DNA of 10,043 nt from NCBI GenBank assembly GCA_003551865.1, contig PUNU01000209.1, forward strand, positions 1 through 10,043. Direction: 5' to 3'. The notes under the pieces are model-generated. The model was not told where the DNA came from. It saw nothing but the letters and a program-made list of their open reading frames with translations, and ran no database searches. Shown one piece after another: positions 1 through 7,154 of this stretch (its first letter is position 1; each line of letters starts with the position of its first letter). Both the position numbers and the translations under genes were made by a program. The DNA is from Syntrophomonadaceae bacterium (GTDB lineage Bacteria > Bacillota_D > Dethiobacteria > DTU022).

Positions 1-2
1 AC

Positions 3-53
3 TCCAGCGGCAGGATAAAACAACCGGTAAACTACCTGGGACTCAGGGAATAG
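3..53 (+). CDS. C-terminal end of upstream gene, probably 2-oxoacid:ferredoxin oxidoreductase alpha subunit (partial)
   Basis: An open frame runs in from the window edge and ends with TAG at 51-53, encoding the tail SSGRIKQPVNYLGLRE. The stop lies inside the ribosome binding site of the next gene, the tight coupling expected for porA followed by porB. The 'VNYLGLRE' ending loosely resembles the 'nYi-GLGGRD' tail of pyruvate:ferredoxin oxidoreductase alpha subunits, but only 16 residues are visible. The assignment therefore rests mainly on gene order. A second frame (from base 2) is also open until 80-82, so the reading frame itself is not certain. Confidence 0.45.
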   Translation, partial: SSGRIKQPVNYLGLRE

Positions 54-65
54 GAGGTGATGCAG

Positions 66-1001
66 ATGTCAACAAAGCTTAAAGACCTGGTAAAAAAAGA
101 AGACATCCTGGAAAGCGGGCACCGTTTGTGTGCCGGATGCGGCGCTCCGATAGCAGTGCGGCAAATCCTCATGGGTGCTCCCGATAATGTTGAACTGGTA
201 ATTGCCAACCCTACGGGCTGCCTGGAGGTTTCCACCACCATCTACCCCTATAGCTCCTGGAATGCCTCTTATATCCACTGTGGCTTTGAAAATGCCGCTT
301 CTACTTTGAGCGGTGCCGAAGCAGCCTACCGGTCCCTTAAGAGGCAGGGCAAGATAGAAGACGACTACCGCTTCGTCGCCTTCGGAGGCGACGGTGGAAC
401 TTACGACATCGGCCTGCAGGCCCTTTCCGGTGCCCTGGAAAGAGGCCACCGCATGGTCTATGTCTGCTACAATAACGAAGCTTACATGAATACGGGAATC
501 CAGCGCTCCAGTGCCACCCTGAAAGGGGCCTGGACCACCACCAGCCCACACGGCAAAGAAAGCTTCGGTAAATCTGAAAACCGAAAGGATCTGACAGGCA
601 TCGTGGCCGCCCATAACATTCCCTATGCGGCCCAGGCTTCAATCAGCAACTGGCGGGATGTGGTGCGCAAGGCTCAAAAGGCCTTTGCGGTGGAAGGACC
701 CTCTTTTATTAACATCCTTGCCCCCTGCCACAGGGGATGGCGTTATCCCATGGAAAAAACAGTTGAACTGGCCCAACTGGCAGTGCAAACCTGCGTCTGG
801 CCGCTTTACGAAGTGGAAAACGGCCAGTGGAATCTCACCGTAAAGGTGAAAAATAAGAAGCCGGTGGAAGAATATCTTAAGCTTCAGGGGCGCTTTGCCC
901 ACCTTTTTAAAGATGAAAACAAGCATCTCTTGCAGTCCATCCAGGACTATGTAGATCGGGATTGGGAAAGAATTCTCCGTCTGTGCGGAGAATCGGAATA
1001 A
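66..1001 (+). CDS. porB: Pyruvate/2-oxoacid:ferredoxin oxidoreductase, beta (TPP-binding) subunit
   Basis: This is the catalytic beta subunit of a multi-subunit 2-oxoacid:ferredoxin oxidoreductase, which interconverts pyruvate plus CoA with acetyl-CoA, CO2 and reduced ferredoxin in the cytoplasm. Cys22 and Cys25 (LCAGCGAP), Cys52 (GCLEVST) and Cys221 (APCHRGW) match the four ligands of the proximal 4Fe-4S cluster. The thiamine diphosphate/Mg site is the GDGGTYDIG segment from G108-D109-G110, closing with NNEAYMNTG at about 136-144. The 311-aa length is normal for the family. I chose ATG66 because AGGAGGTG at 52-58 sits 7-8 bases upstream; GTG57 and ATG60 are in frame but overlap or crowd that site. 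Delta (ferredoxin-like), gamma and alpha subunits would be expected upstream, outside the window. Pyruvate is the likeliest substrate, but other 2-oxoacid enzymes of this family cannot be excluded from the sequence. Confidence 0.93.
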   Translation: MSTKLKDLVKKEDILESGHRLCAGCGAPIAVRQILMGAPDNVELVIANPTGCLEVSTTIYPYSSWNASYIHCGFENAASTLSGAEAAYRSLKRQGKIEDDYRFVAFGGDGGTYDIGLQALSGALERGHRMVYVCYNNEAYMNTGIQRSSATLKGAWTTTSPHGKESFGKSENRKDLTGIVAAHNIPYAAQASISNWRDVVRKAQKAFAVEGPSFINILAPCHRGWRYPMEKTVELAQLAVQTCVWPLYEVENGQWNLTVKVKNKKPVEEYLKLQGRFAHLFKDENKHLLQSIQDYVDRDWERILRLCGESE

Positions 1002-1026
1002 CCGGTTAAAACACAAAATCCATAGC

Positions 1027-1056
1027 ACAAGGCGCGGGTAAACCGCGCCTTTTGTT
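1027..1056 (+). terminator. Intrinsic terminator after porB
   Basis: AAGGCGCGG (1029-1037) and CCGCGCCTT (1043-1051) form a perfect 9-bp GC-rich stem around a 5-base GTAAA loop, followed by TTGTT. It lies 27 bases past the porB stop and ends the por operon. On the opposite strand the run of T after the stem is poor, so it probably works mainly in the forward direction. Confidence 0.88.
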
Positions 1057-1158
1057 ATGCCGACAAAACTATTGCCCTGTCAATTAAGTTTTTCTTTTTT
1101 TGCATTTATTGCAAGCCGGCGCTCACGGAACACTCGCCTGGAATTGTTACGGCGCTAG

Positions 1159-1773
1159 TTACTGCGAGGGGTTTATCAGTATATCATCCCGGCTCAGGCG
1201 GGGACGCTGAGATGGCGAGTGGGCCGCATAGCCGATTGGCAGGAGAGCAACCACCTCAATCTCCGGTGGCAGATCGAGTTTTTCATGAACCTTTTGTGGG
1301 TTAAAAAGACGCACCCAGCAGCTGCCCAGACCCAGCGCGGCCGCCTGCAAAACCATGTGCTCAACAGCAATGCCGAGGTCAAGATAAGCGGAAGCGGGAG
1401 TTTTCACCTCTTCCACCTGATCCGGCATATTTCTCCGCTTAATGTAGCCGGCAGCTTCCTCACTGACTGCTTCAGCCTCAACAAGCTCCTGCATCCTTTT
1501 TTCCACCAGGCCGCGGGTAAAAGATCTGCGGTTCAGGCAGCAAACGAACAGGGCCGGGGCCTCAAGAACAAAGGGCTGGACAATATCGCCGGCGAGCTTG
1601 TGCTTATCTTTGTCCGTTAGCAAAACAAAACGCCAGGGTTGGCGGTTGGTGGCGGAAGGAGCAAGCCTGGCCGCTTCGATAATCTGCTCCAGAAGCTCCC
1701 GGGCAACAGGGCTGGAGTTAAACTTTCTGATACTGCGGCGGTTTCGGATCGCTTCACTGCAGTTTAAGGTCAT
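1159..1773 (-). CDS. Nitroreductase family protein (FMN-dependent oxidoreductase)
   Basis: A 204-aa member of the nitroreductase superfamily, typically FMN-binding homodimers that use NAD(P)H to reduce nitro, quinone or flavin substrates. The FMN-phosphate-binding start is RRSIRKF (residues 12-18). The second conserved block PSATNRQPWRF (39-49) and the helix EHMVLQAAALGLGSCW (138-153) are typical, as is the closing LLPIGYA (177-183). The middle part has CC at 78-79 and a basic stretch near 82-94. I see no ferredoxin-type cysteine pattern. The start ATG1773 has AAGGGGTGA upstream, embedded in the 3' end of the patatin gene whose stop is only 6 bases away, so the two are translationally close and surely co-transcribed. 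The physiological substrate cannot be read from the sequence. No convincing terminator was seen after its stop. Confidence 0.9.
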   Translation of the reverse strand: MTLNCSEAIRNRRSIRKFNSSPVARELLEQIIEAARLAPSATNRQPWRFVLLTDKDKHKLAGDIVQPFVLEAPALFVCCLNRRSFTRGLVEKRMQELVEAEAVSEEAAGYIKRRNMPDQVEEVKTPASAYLDLGIAVEHMVLQAAALGLGSCWVRLFNPQKVHEKLDLPPEIEVVALLPIGYAAHSPSQRPRLSRDDILINPSQ

Positions 1774-1779
1774 TCTGCT

Positions 1780-2589
1780 TCACCCCTTTTTCCGACTGCG
1801 CTTCTTAAACCAGCCAAACACACGGCCGGTTTTCTTTTCGAAGTCCACTTTTTCCAGGGCCTTTTGAGCCGCATCATAGCCACGCTTAATAAGCATCCCG
1901 GATTTACCGGTATCATAAAAGTGAATATCACCTAAATCCGGCTCAATAACGGTATCGGCGACTTCGCATACGTCACTTTCACGGTCAAGGCGCATGATGT
2001 GGTAAGAAAGGACCAGGATTTCAAATATGCTGCCGGGTTCTTTTTGCAAGGGCATCTGCGCCCCTGCGTTTACCGCTATTAGGTAGTCTAGTTTCCGGTG
2101 CTTTAAATGCTCAACAGGAACATTGTTAAGCAGCCCGCCGTCAACCAGCAGGCGGCGGCCATACTTTACCGGGGTAAAGATACCGGGTATGGCACAACTG
2201 GCAGCAACAGCTTTTGCCACGGGGCCGTCTTCAATAACAATTTCTTCACCACTCAGCAAATCGACAGCATTAACCGTCAGGGGCAGTTCAAGCTGATCAA
2301 ACTTAACCCTGCCGATCTGTGCTTCGATCAACTGAAGCAGTTGTGAGGTCTTGATCAGCCCCTTGCGGGGAATGGAAATTTTAACTAAATCTCGCCATGA
2401 CATGTTAATGGCAATGTCTTTTATCTCCCCCACAGAAAAACCGGCGCAGTAAAGTGCACCGACAATGCTGCCCGCACTTGTCCCCGATATGCAGTGAGGT
2501 TTGATGCCGCGGGTCTCCAGGTATTCGAGGACGCCGATATGAGCAACCCCCCTGACAGCCCCGCCGCTCAAAGCCAGGCCGACCTTCAT
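1780..2589 (-). CDS. Patatin-like phospholipase (RssA/YchK-type serine hydrolase)
   Basis: A 269-aa protein of the bacterial patatin family, predicted lipid acyl hydrolase with a Ser-Asp dyad. The oxyanion-hole glycine loop is SGGAVRG (8-14). The nucleophile is Ser38 in GTSAG (36-40). The aspartate is D150 in VDGGLLNNVP (149-158), and the usual 'PGIFTPV' block precedes it at 135-141. All catalytic features are intact, so it should be active. No signal peptide is visible, suggesting a cytoplasmic or membrane-surface location. The tail is strongly basic (KKRSRKKG), which could favour contact with acidic lipids (inference). GAGGTG at 2598-2603 precedes ATG2589. It sits 39 bases after a small membrane-protein gene and 6 bases before the nitroreductase gene, in the same orientation, implying one transcript. 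Confidence 0.92.
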   Translation of the reverse strand: MKVGLALSGGAVRGVAHIGVLEYLETRGIKPHCISGTSAGSIVGALYCAGFSVGEIKDIAINMSWRDLVKISIPRKGLIKTSQLLQLIEAQIGRVKFDQLELPLTVNAVDLLSGEEIVIEDGPVAKAVAASCAIPGIFTPVKYGRRLLVDGGLLNNVPVEHLKHRKLDYLIAVNAGAQMPLQKEPGSIFEILVLSYHIMRLDRESDVCEVADTVIEPDLGDIHFYDTGKSGMLIKRGYDAAQKALEKVDFEKKTGRVFGWFKKRSRKKG

Positions 2590-2628
2590 TTTATCCGCAC
2601 CTCTTTATATGTATTGAACAGCGAAAAG

Positions 2629-2826
2629 TCAACCGACAAAACGAATGCCGCCGGCTCCAAAGAGTACCCCGGCAATAATTAAAAGGCGAAAGGCCTGCCA
2701 GTAACTGATGGTTTTTAAATTGAACACATCCGGCATGGTAATATTCCACAGCCACTGGAGGAGTGCAGCAACGACAAAAAACACTCCTACAAGCAGTAAG
2801 AACATCGGAAAAGCCACTCCAATCAT
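2629..2826 (-). CDS. Small two-helix membrane protein, 65 aa
   Basis: The gene encodes a short hydrophobic protein with two likely membrane helices, about residues 2-25 and 44-60. They are joined by a loop with the pattern LWNITMPDVFNLKTISYWQA. This W-N-x3-P-x-x-F-x-L-x-T-I-x-Y-W-Q-A pattern is, as I remember it, shared by many uncharacterised small membrane proteins in Firmicutes and Bacteroidetes; no function is known to me. The frame is open back to ATG2955, but ATG2826 is the convincing start. GGGGAGGT (2836-2843) lies 9 bases upstream, the hydrophobic segment begins immediately, and the longer version would start inside the coaX terminator. It is the first gene of the leftward unit with the patatin and nitroreductase genes. 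Confidence 0.75.
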   Translation of the reverse strand: MIGVAFPMFLLLVGVFFVVAALLQWLWNITMPDVFNLKTISYWQAFRLLIIAGVLFGAGGIRFVG

Positions 2827-2835
2827 CAGCCAAAT

Positions 2836-2843
2836 ACCTCCCC
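2836..2843 (-). promoter_or_regulatory. Ribosome binding site deciding the start of the 65-aa protein
   Basis: GGGGAGGT on the minus strand, 9 bases before ATG2826. No comparable site precedes the in-frame ATG codons at 2865 or 2955, so it fixes the start. Confidence 0.75.
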
Positions 2844-2930
2844 GGCCCGGACAAGCCGGTGCCATAAAAATTGGATTGCAAATTGACCCCTTGTAAATCC
2901 AGTGTATTCCGGCGTTCCCGAGATTGCCTG

Positions 2931-2958
2931 AAAAAGTCTTGCCAAATTTGTGCAAGAC
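2931..2958 (-). terminator. Intrinsic terminator after coaX
   Basis: Read on the minus strand, GTCTTGC (2958-2952) and GCAAGAC (2942-2936) form a perfect 7-bp stem around a 9-base loop, directly followed by TTTTT (2935-2931). It lies about 55 bases past the coaX stop and separates coaX from the downstream leftward unit, which must then have its own promoter in about 2845-2930. I could not identify that promoter with confidence. Confidence 0.8.
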
Positions 2959-3011
2959 CTCAGAATTAATGCCCTAAAATACTGGTGCCCTGCCGACTTT
3001 TTGCATAATCT

Positions 3012-3782
3012 TTATGCCTTCAGGTTCATTTCGTAGATGATCCGCAGGCCCTCAAGGGTTAGAAGGGGGTTAACTTCGGATATCGTCTCCGATTCACGGG
3101 CAATCATGGAAGCAAACCCCCCGGTAGCGATAACCAGCGGCTCTGTATCAAATTCTTTGGCCATGCGGCGAACTATGCCGTCCACCTGGCCGACGAAACC
3201 ATAGACAATACCCGACTGCATGCTGGCAATGGTATCCTTGCCAATAACCCGCCCAGGCTTTAATATCTCCACCCGGGGCAGTTTAGCCGCCTTGTCAAAA
3301 AGAGCTTCCAGCGATATGCCAATACCCGGAGCTATTACGCCGCCCATGTACTCACAACTTCTCGATATGGCGCAAAAAGTGGTGGCCGTTCCAAAATCGA
3401 CAATGATCAGCGGCCCTCCATATATGTTGTATGCCGCCACAGCATTTACTATACGATCGGCTCCCACTTCTCTAGGATTATCTGTTACAATATTAAGGCC
3501 GGTTTTTATCCCGGGGCTGATTATCAAGGGAGCGACTTCGAAATATTTTGTAGACATCCTTTCGAGTGAATACATAAGCGGGGGAACAACAGAAGATATT
3601 GCGACAGCATCTATATCTTTTAGGCCAAGGCGACTGTTGTGCAGGAGATTTTTGACCACCATGCCCAGCTCGTCTTCGGTGCTGTCCTTGCGGGTTGGCA
3701 AACGCCAGTAAACCAGAATATTCTGATCCCTGTAAACTCCGAGCATGACATGGGTGTTGCCGACATCGATCGCCAGTAACAT
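3012..3782 (-). CDS. coaX: Type III pantothenate kinase
   Basis: CoaX phosphorylates pantothenate with ATP, the first and committed step of coenzyme A synthesis. Type III enzymes belong to the ASKHA fold, are not inhibited by CoA, and usually need a monovalent cation. The phosphate-1 loop is DVGNT (6-10), pantothenate contact GADR (107-110), phosphate-2 motif DFGTATT (129-135), GGVIAPGI (147-154), and the adenosine-side ATGG (219-222). Asp129 is the expected catalytic base. The 256-aa length is standard. GGAGGG at 3787-3792 stands only 4 bases from ATG3782, a short but acceptable spacing. It appears monocistronic: a terminator follows it and the gene upstream is divergent. The common neighbour birA is not visible here. 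Confidence 0.95.
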   Translation of the reverse strand: MLLAIDVGNTHVMLGVYRDQNILVYWRLPTRKDSTEDELGMVVKNLLHNSRLGLKDIDAVAISSVVPPLMYSLERMSTKYFEVAPLIISPGIKTGLNIVTDNPREVGADRIVNAVAAYNIYGGPLIIVDFGTATTFCAISRSCEYMGGVIAPGIGISLEALFDKAAKLPRVEILKPGRVIGKDTIASMQSGIVYGFVGQVDGIVRRMAKEFDTEPLVIATGGFASMIARESETISEVNPLLTLEGLRIIYEMNLKA

Positions 3783-3852
3783 TTCGCCCTCCGGCCAAAA
3801 TGATTTTTGCTGACCCTATACCGGTATTGCGTCTTGCCGGTTAAACACTTAC

Positions 3853-3881
3853 ACTATAGCAGATTGGGGCTGCTTTGAAAA
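3853..3881 (-). promoter_or_regulatory. Candidate sigma-A promoter for coaX
   Basis: On the minus strand TTTTCA (3881-3876) and TATAGT (3858-3853) are separated by 17 bases, with TG one base ahead of the -10 box (an extended -10). The -10 box lies about 70 bases before the coaX start. The -10 match is good and the -35 match is moderate (4 of 6). It overlaps the palindrome at 3879-3895. Confidence 0.5.
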
Positions 3882-3895
3882 GCACCCGGTGCTTT
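3879..3895. promoter_or_regulatory. 17-bp palindrome, possible operator
   Basis: AAAGCACC and GGTGCTTT form perfect 8-base arms around a single central C. It overlaps the upstream edge of the candidate coaX -35 box and lies about 90 bases before the divergent membrane-protein/folate operon. The size and symmetry suit a dimeric repressor site. No T-run follows, so it is not an obvious terminator. Which regulator would bind is unknown. Confidence 0.4.
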
Positions 3896-3987
3896 AACCG
3901 CAAGCGATTGATTTTAGAGGAATGGCATCACTCTCGTCGAATTTAATGCAGGGCAGTACAACAACATGACAATTGTAGGAGGAAATG

Positions 3988-5301
3988 ATGCTGCTAAAAA
4001 AAATACTCGGCAGGAACTATTTGGTTGGCCTGTTTATTTTGTTGGGAATCACCACTGTGCTGGTAGTTTCAGCTTTTGCCATAACCGCTTTTTTTCCTGA
4101 AGCACTGGGCCATAAGCCGTACAGCTATGAAATTGGCACCGTCTGTGAATTCGAACCCTGGGCATTTGAAACCAATGACCTTAAAGCCGAGTTTCCTGAC
4201 GGCGGTATAATTGCAGTCGTCGGTAAAACCGAACACAAAAGAAGCATAATGCTGCTCGGTGAAGGGACATACGAAAAAAACGGGGAGCAGTTGGAATCTG
4301 CATCAAAAAGCGGCATATTTATGATGATCGAATGCTCCTTGTTCGAAGAAATAAGGGGAGATAATATTTTTACCCCTGTCGATGACGGAGATACACTCGA
4401 ACATGTGTCATCCGTGTTTGAGCAGCAGAAAGGCATACCGGCAGTATGGGAAGACACCATACCAATATCATTCCACCCCCGGGAAGGCATGGTCTATTAT
4501 TATTTCATTTCTGAAGATGGAGAACCGATGCTTCCACCGGAAACTGAAACTTCTTCCCTCACCCTTCTCAGTTCATTTTCCGTATACGCCCTTTTTATTG
4601 CCATCATGATTATGGCTGTTACCATATTAACCCTGGATCACCATCATACAAACTACTGGCTTAATTTAATCAGGACCCCTCCCACCACATTAAGCCTCGG
4701 CCTGGTGCCCCTGCTGGGAGGTATGGCCCTTCTCGGGGAATTGACTCCAGAGATTACCGGTTGGCCGGATTATTATACCGCTCCGGCCTATGCCGCCGCT
4801 TTGTTAATCCTGGTAACAGCGTTTAGATCTGGTAAAATCGATTACCCGGACCTGGGCCTGCGCCGTGAGAGGATCAAGAGCGGCTATTTCCTGGCTGTCA
4901 TCCTCGCCGGGCTGATTATCATGTCTGTGCGGGGTCTGCCCGAGGGGTTGAGTTTTAACGGAACGAGTGCATTGTCACATTTCGCTGTAATTTTCCTGTT
5001 AATTGCACTGCCCCGAGAAATGCTCTGGCGGGGCTATATACAAACCGTACTAAGCCGCCGGTTTGGCCTTTCTTTTGGCGTGCTGTTAACTGTTTTGCTG
5101 GTAGCTGCAGCACATTTTATTTTTCTGATGATCACCAGCCCGTGGATGATAGCATACCCGTACACATACATTGAAGCGGCTGTGCTTGTACCCGGCACGG
5201 CTGCAATTCTCGGTTACTTTTACCTGCGGACGGAAAATATTTTGGCCTGTGCTTTACTGCACAGCCTGATCGTTTTTCTTCCCGGCTATCTATATTACTA
5301 A
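3988..5301 (+). CDS. Membrane protein with CPBP (CAAX protease-like) C-terminal domain and unassigned extracytoplasmic domain
   Basis: A 437-aa membrane protein. A basic N-terminus precedes helix 1 (about 14-36). By the positive-inside rule this places residues about 37-190, an acidic unrecognised domain, outside the membrane. A second helix (about 195-217) leads to a His-rich turn (DHHH, 217-220) and a bundle of further helices forming a CPBP/Abi domain. CPBP motif 1, normally EExxxR, reads R343-E344-M-L-W-R348-G. Motif 2 is H376 in AAAHF, and the last motif is RTEN-ILACALLH with H425. So the second Glu, Arg and both His are present but the first Glu is replaced by Arg, and protease activity is uncertain. 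AGGAGG (3977-3982) favours ATG3988 (5-base spacing) over ATG3985. The stop is 18 bases before folE, suggesting one transcript. I know of no direct role for this protein in folate synthesis. Confidence 0.82.
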   Translation: MLLKKILGRNYLVGLFILLGITTVLVVSAFAITAFFPEALGHKPYSYEIGTVCEFEPWAFETNDLKAEFPDGGIIAVVGKTEHKRSIMLLGEGTYEKNGEQLESASKSGIFMMIECSLFEEIRGDNIFTPVDDGDTLEHVSSVFEQQKGIPAVWEDTIPISFHPREGMVYYYFISEDGEPMLPPETETSSLTLLSSFSVYALFIAIMIMAVTILTLDHHHTNYWLNLIRTPPTTLSLGLVPLLGGMALLGELTPEITGWPDYYTAPAYAAALLILVTAFRSGKIDYPDLGLRRERIKSGYFLAVILAGLIIMSVRGLPEGLSFNGTSALSHFAVIFLLIALPREMLWRGYIQTVLSRRFGLSFGVLLTVLLVAAAHFIFLMITSPWMIAYPYTYIEAAVLVPGTAAILGYFYLRTENILACALLHSLIVFLPGYLYY

Positions 5302-5319
5302 TGGAAAGGCGGTATAGTC

Positions 5320-5889
5320 GTGGACAAAGATAAAATAACCAGGGCAGTGGAAATGATCCTGGAAGCGGTCGGCGAAGATACTAACCGGGAGGGGTTGCGA
5401 GGTACGCCCGAAAGAGTGGCCAATATGTATACAGAGCTGTTTGGCGGCTTAAATCAGGACCCACGCCAACACCTGCGGACATGTTTTGTCGAAGACGGCC
5501 ACGATGAAATCGTCCTGGTTAAAGACGTTTCATTCTACTCAATGTGCGAGCATCACCTTCTGCCTTTTTATGGCAAGGCCCACATCGCCTACCTGCCTGC
5601 CGGTGGAAGAATTGTCGGTTTGAGCAAGCTTCTCAGGGTGATTGAAACCGTATCCAGGCGCCCGCAGCTGCAGGAACGCCTGACCAGCAAAGTTGCCGAT
5701 ATAATTACCGAAGAGCTAAAACCAAAGGGTGTCGTGGTGGTAATTGAAGCCGAACACCTGTGCATGAGCATACGGGGGGTCGGCAAGCCCGGTTCCATTA
5801 CCGTCACTTCGGCGGTGCGCGGACTTTTCAGACGCAACCAGAGCTCACGCAGTGAAGTTTTCAGTTTGATCGAAGGAAGAAAGCTGTAA
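5320..5889 (+). CDS. folE: GTP cyclohydrolase I (type IA)
   Basis: FolE converts GTP to 7,8-dihydroneopterin triphosphate and formate, the entry step of folate synthesis. The 189-aa length is standard. Zinc ligands Cys76 and His79 lie in MCEHHLLPF and Cys148 in EHLCMSIRG, matching zinc-dependent FolE1 rather than the zinc-independent FolE2. RIVGLSKL (97-104), [10 protein letters not shown] (113-122) and the C-terminal arginine-rich stretch are typical substrate-site and toroid contacts. The start is GTG5320, preceded by GGAAAGGCGG at 5303-5312; no ATG lies nearby in frame. It follows the CPBP gene by 18 bases and precedes folP, with a possible attenuator hairpin in between. I saw no tetrahydrofolate riboswitch upstream. 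Confidence 0.97.
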   Translation: MDKDKITRAVEMILEAVGEDTNREGLRGTPERVANMYTELFGGLNQDPRQHLRTCFVEDGHDEIVLVKDVSFYSMCEHHLLPFYGKAHIAYLPAGGRIVGLSKLLRVIETVSRRPQLQERLTSKVADIITEELKPKGVVVVIEAEHLCMSIRGVGKPGSITVTSAVRGLFRRNQSSRSEVFSLIEGRKL

Positions 5890-5900
5890 ACTTACAAGCG

Positions 5901-5935
5901 GAACAGCCAGGAAGATGAAATGGGCTGTTTTCTTT
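5901..5935 (+). terminator. Candidate weak terminator/attenuator between folE and folP
   Basis: AACAGCC (5902-5908) and GGCTGTT (5923-5929) form a 7-bp stem (8 with a G-T pair) around a 14-base loop, followed by TTCTTT. It begins 12 bases after the folE stop. Because the folate genes continue in the same direction with no other obvious promoter, it may reduce rather than stop read-through. The loop contains ATG5915, which argues against that codon as the folP start. Confidence 0.5.
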
Positions 5936-5953
5936 AGAAAGGTAGTTGCTGCA

Positions 5954-7147
5954 TTGAATGCGAGAAATAATAAAATGAACGCAGTCATCCTGGACATAAA
6001 CCTTTTGCCCGGGGAACTGGAAGCAATGGGGCTGAGCGGGCAAGATATAGCGGAACTGAGCAAAAATATACTCAGCCGGGCCGTTAAGCTCTGCTCTATT
6101 ACTCCTTTTACTAAAACCATAATTGAAAATCTGGTTGCCGCCGGGAATGGGAAAGCTGTATTTCTCCCTGCCGGGGAAAATTCGGCAAACCTGGTTGATG
6201 CGGTCGTAGTCGCTTCTGATCAGGAACTGGCCGCTGTCGGCAAACAGTTAGAGGCACTGGAGGGAAACCCTGCTGAGCTGGGCAGGCTTCTTAACCGGGC
6301 CCTGAAATGGAGTCAAGCAAGTCCGGACGGTTCATTACGCCTGGGCGCCCACACTTTACCGCTGGGCCAAAGAACGCTGATCATGGGCATCTTAAATGTA
6401 ACCCCCGATTCGTTTTCCGACGGTGGCCGGTTCAACCGGCTGGAAAAGGCATTGGAACAGGCTTACCGCATGGCGGATGAAGGAGCGGACATTATTGATA
6501 TCGGCGGCGAATCTACCCGTCCGGGATCTGTGCCAGTACCGGCAGATGAGGAGCTAAACAGGGTAATGCCGGTAATAGAAGCACTAAAAAAAGAACACTC
6601 TTTTACGCTGCCCCTTTCTATTGACACCTACAAGGCGGCAGTCGCCGAAAAGGCCCTTGAGGCCGGGGTGGAAATGATCAATGATGTCTGGGGCTTAAAA
6701 AAAGACCGGGACATCGGGAAGGTGGCGGCGAGGCACCGGGTTCCGCTGTGCCTGATGCACAACCGGCGCAGCACCGAATATACAGACCTTATCCCGGATA
6801 TCATCTCTGAAATGGTGGAATCACTGGAGCTGGCCCACAGTGCCGGAGTGGAAGACAGGCAAATCATAATTGATCCGGGCATCGGATTCGGCAAAGACCT
6901 AAAGCAAAATCTTGAAGTCATGCGCCACCTGCGTGAATTCTGCAGCCTGGGTTATCCCCTGCTTCTCGGCACCTCCCGCAAATCAATGATCGGCAAAACC
7001 CTTGAGCTGCCTGCAGATGACCGCATCGAAGGAACTGCCGCCACCGTTGCTTACGGGATCAGCGCCGGAGCTGATATAATTCGGGTTCACGATGTTTTGC
7101 AAATGCGCAGGGTCGCCGTAATGACCGATGCCATGGTCCGGAGGTGA
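5954..7147 (+). CDS. folP: Dihydropteroate synthase with N-terminal extension
   Basis: FolP condenses 6-hydroxymethyl-7,8-dihydropterin pyrophosphate with p-aminobenzoate to give 7,8-dihydropteroate; it is the sulfonamide target. Numbered from TTG5954 (397 aa), the catalytic barrel carries NVTPDSFSDGG (148-158), GGESTRPGS (184-192), SIDTYK (222-227), MINDVWG, DPGIGFGK (307-314), GTSRKS (339-344) and RVHDV (377-381), all intact. About 130 residues precede the barrel, whereas ordinary enzymes of about 270-280 aa start near it. I recall similar extensions in clostridial and Peptococcaceae FolP proteins. The start is uncertain. TTG5954 has AGAAAGG (5936-5942) 11 bases upstream. ATG5975 has only a weak site. 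ATG5915 lies in a hairpin loop with GGAAG too close. The stop overlaps the folB ribosome binding site, implying translational coupling. Confidence 0.95.
   Translation: MNARNNKMNAVILDINLLPGELEAMGLSGQDIAELSKNILSRAVKLCSITPFTKTIIENLVAAGNGKAVFLPAGENSANLVDAVVVASDQELAAVGKQLEALEGNPAELGRLLNRALKWSQASPDGSLRLGAHTLPLGQRTLIMGILNVTPDSFSDGGRFNRLEKALEQAYRMADEGADIIDIGGESTRPGSVPVPADEELNRVMPVIEALKKEHSFTLPLSIDTYKAAVAEKALEAGVEMINDVWGLKKDRDIGKVAARHRVPLCLMHNRRSTEYTDLIPDIISEMVESLELAHSAGVEDRQIIIDPGIGFGKDLKQNLEVMRHLREFCSLGYPLLLGTSRKSMIGKTLELPADDRIEGTAATVAYGISAGADIIRVHDVLQMRRVAVMTDAMVRR
7140..7147 (+). promoter_or_regulatory. Ribosome binding site of folB overlapping the folP stop
   Basis: GGAGGTGA contains the folP stop codon TGA (7145-7147) and lies 7 bases before TTG7155. 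It fixes TTG as the folB start over the in-frame ATG7128, which is upstream of this site inside folP. Confidence 0.8.
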
Positions 7148-7154
7148 TGCTGAT

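Noticed and set aside
69..614. Open frame of 181 codons antisense to porB.
   Set aside because: It is an antisense shadow of a well-conserved gene with no family resemblance.
1098..1115. TTGCA-TTTAT-TGCAA hairpin as a terminator for the nitroreductase unit.
   Set aside because: The stem is only 5 bp and is followed by A, not T, in the relevant direction.
2629..2955. Full 108-aa version of the small membrane protein starting at ATG2955.
   Set aside because: Its start lies inside the coaX terminator stem, has no ribosome binding site, and the first 43 residues look like translated non-coding sequence; ATG2826 has a strong site.
3783..3987. Tetrahydrofolate riboswitch or clear promoter upstream of the CPBP/folate operon.
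   Set aside because: I could not find the riboswitch's conserved junctions, and the promoter-like hexamers (TTGATT near 3908, TTTAAT near 3942) are 28 bases apart, too far for a sigma-A promoter.
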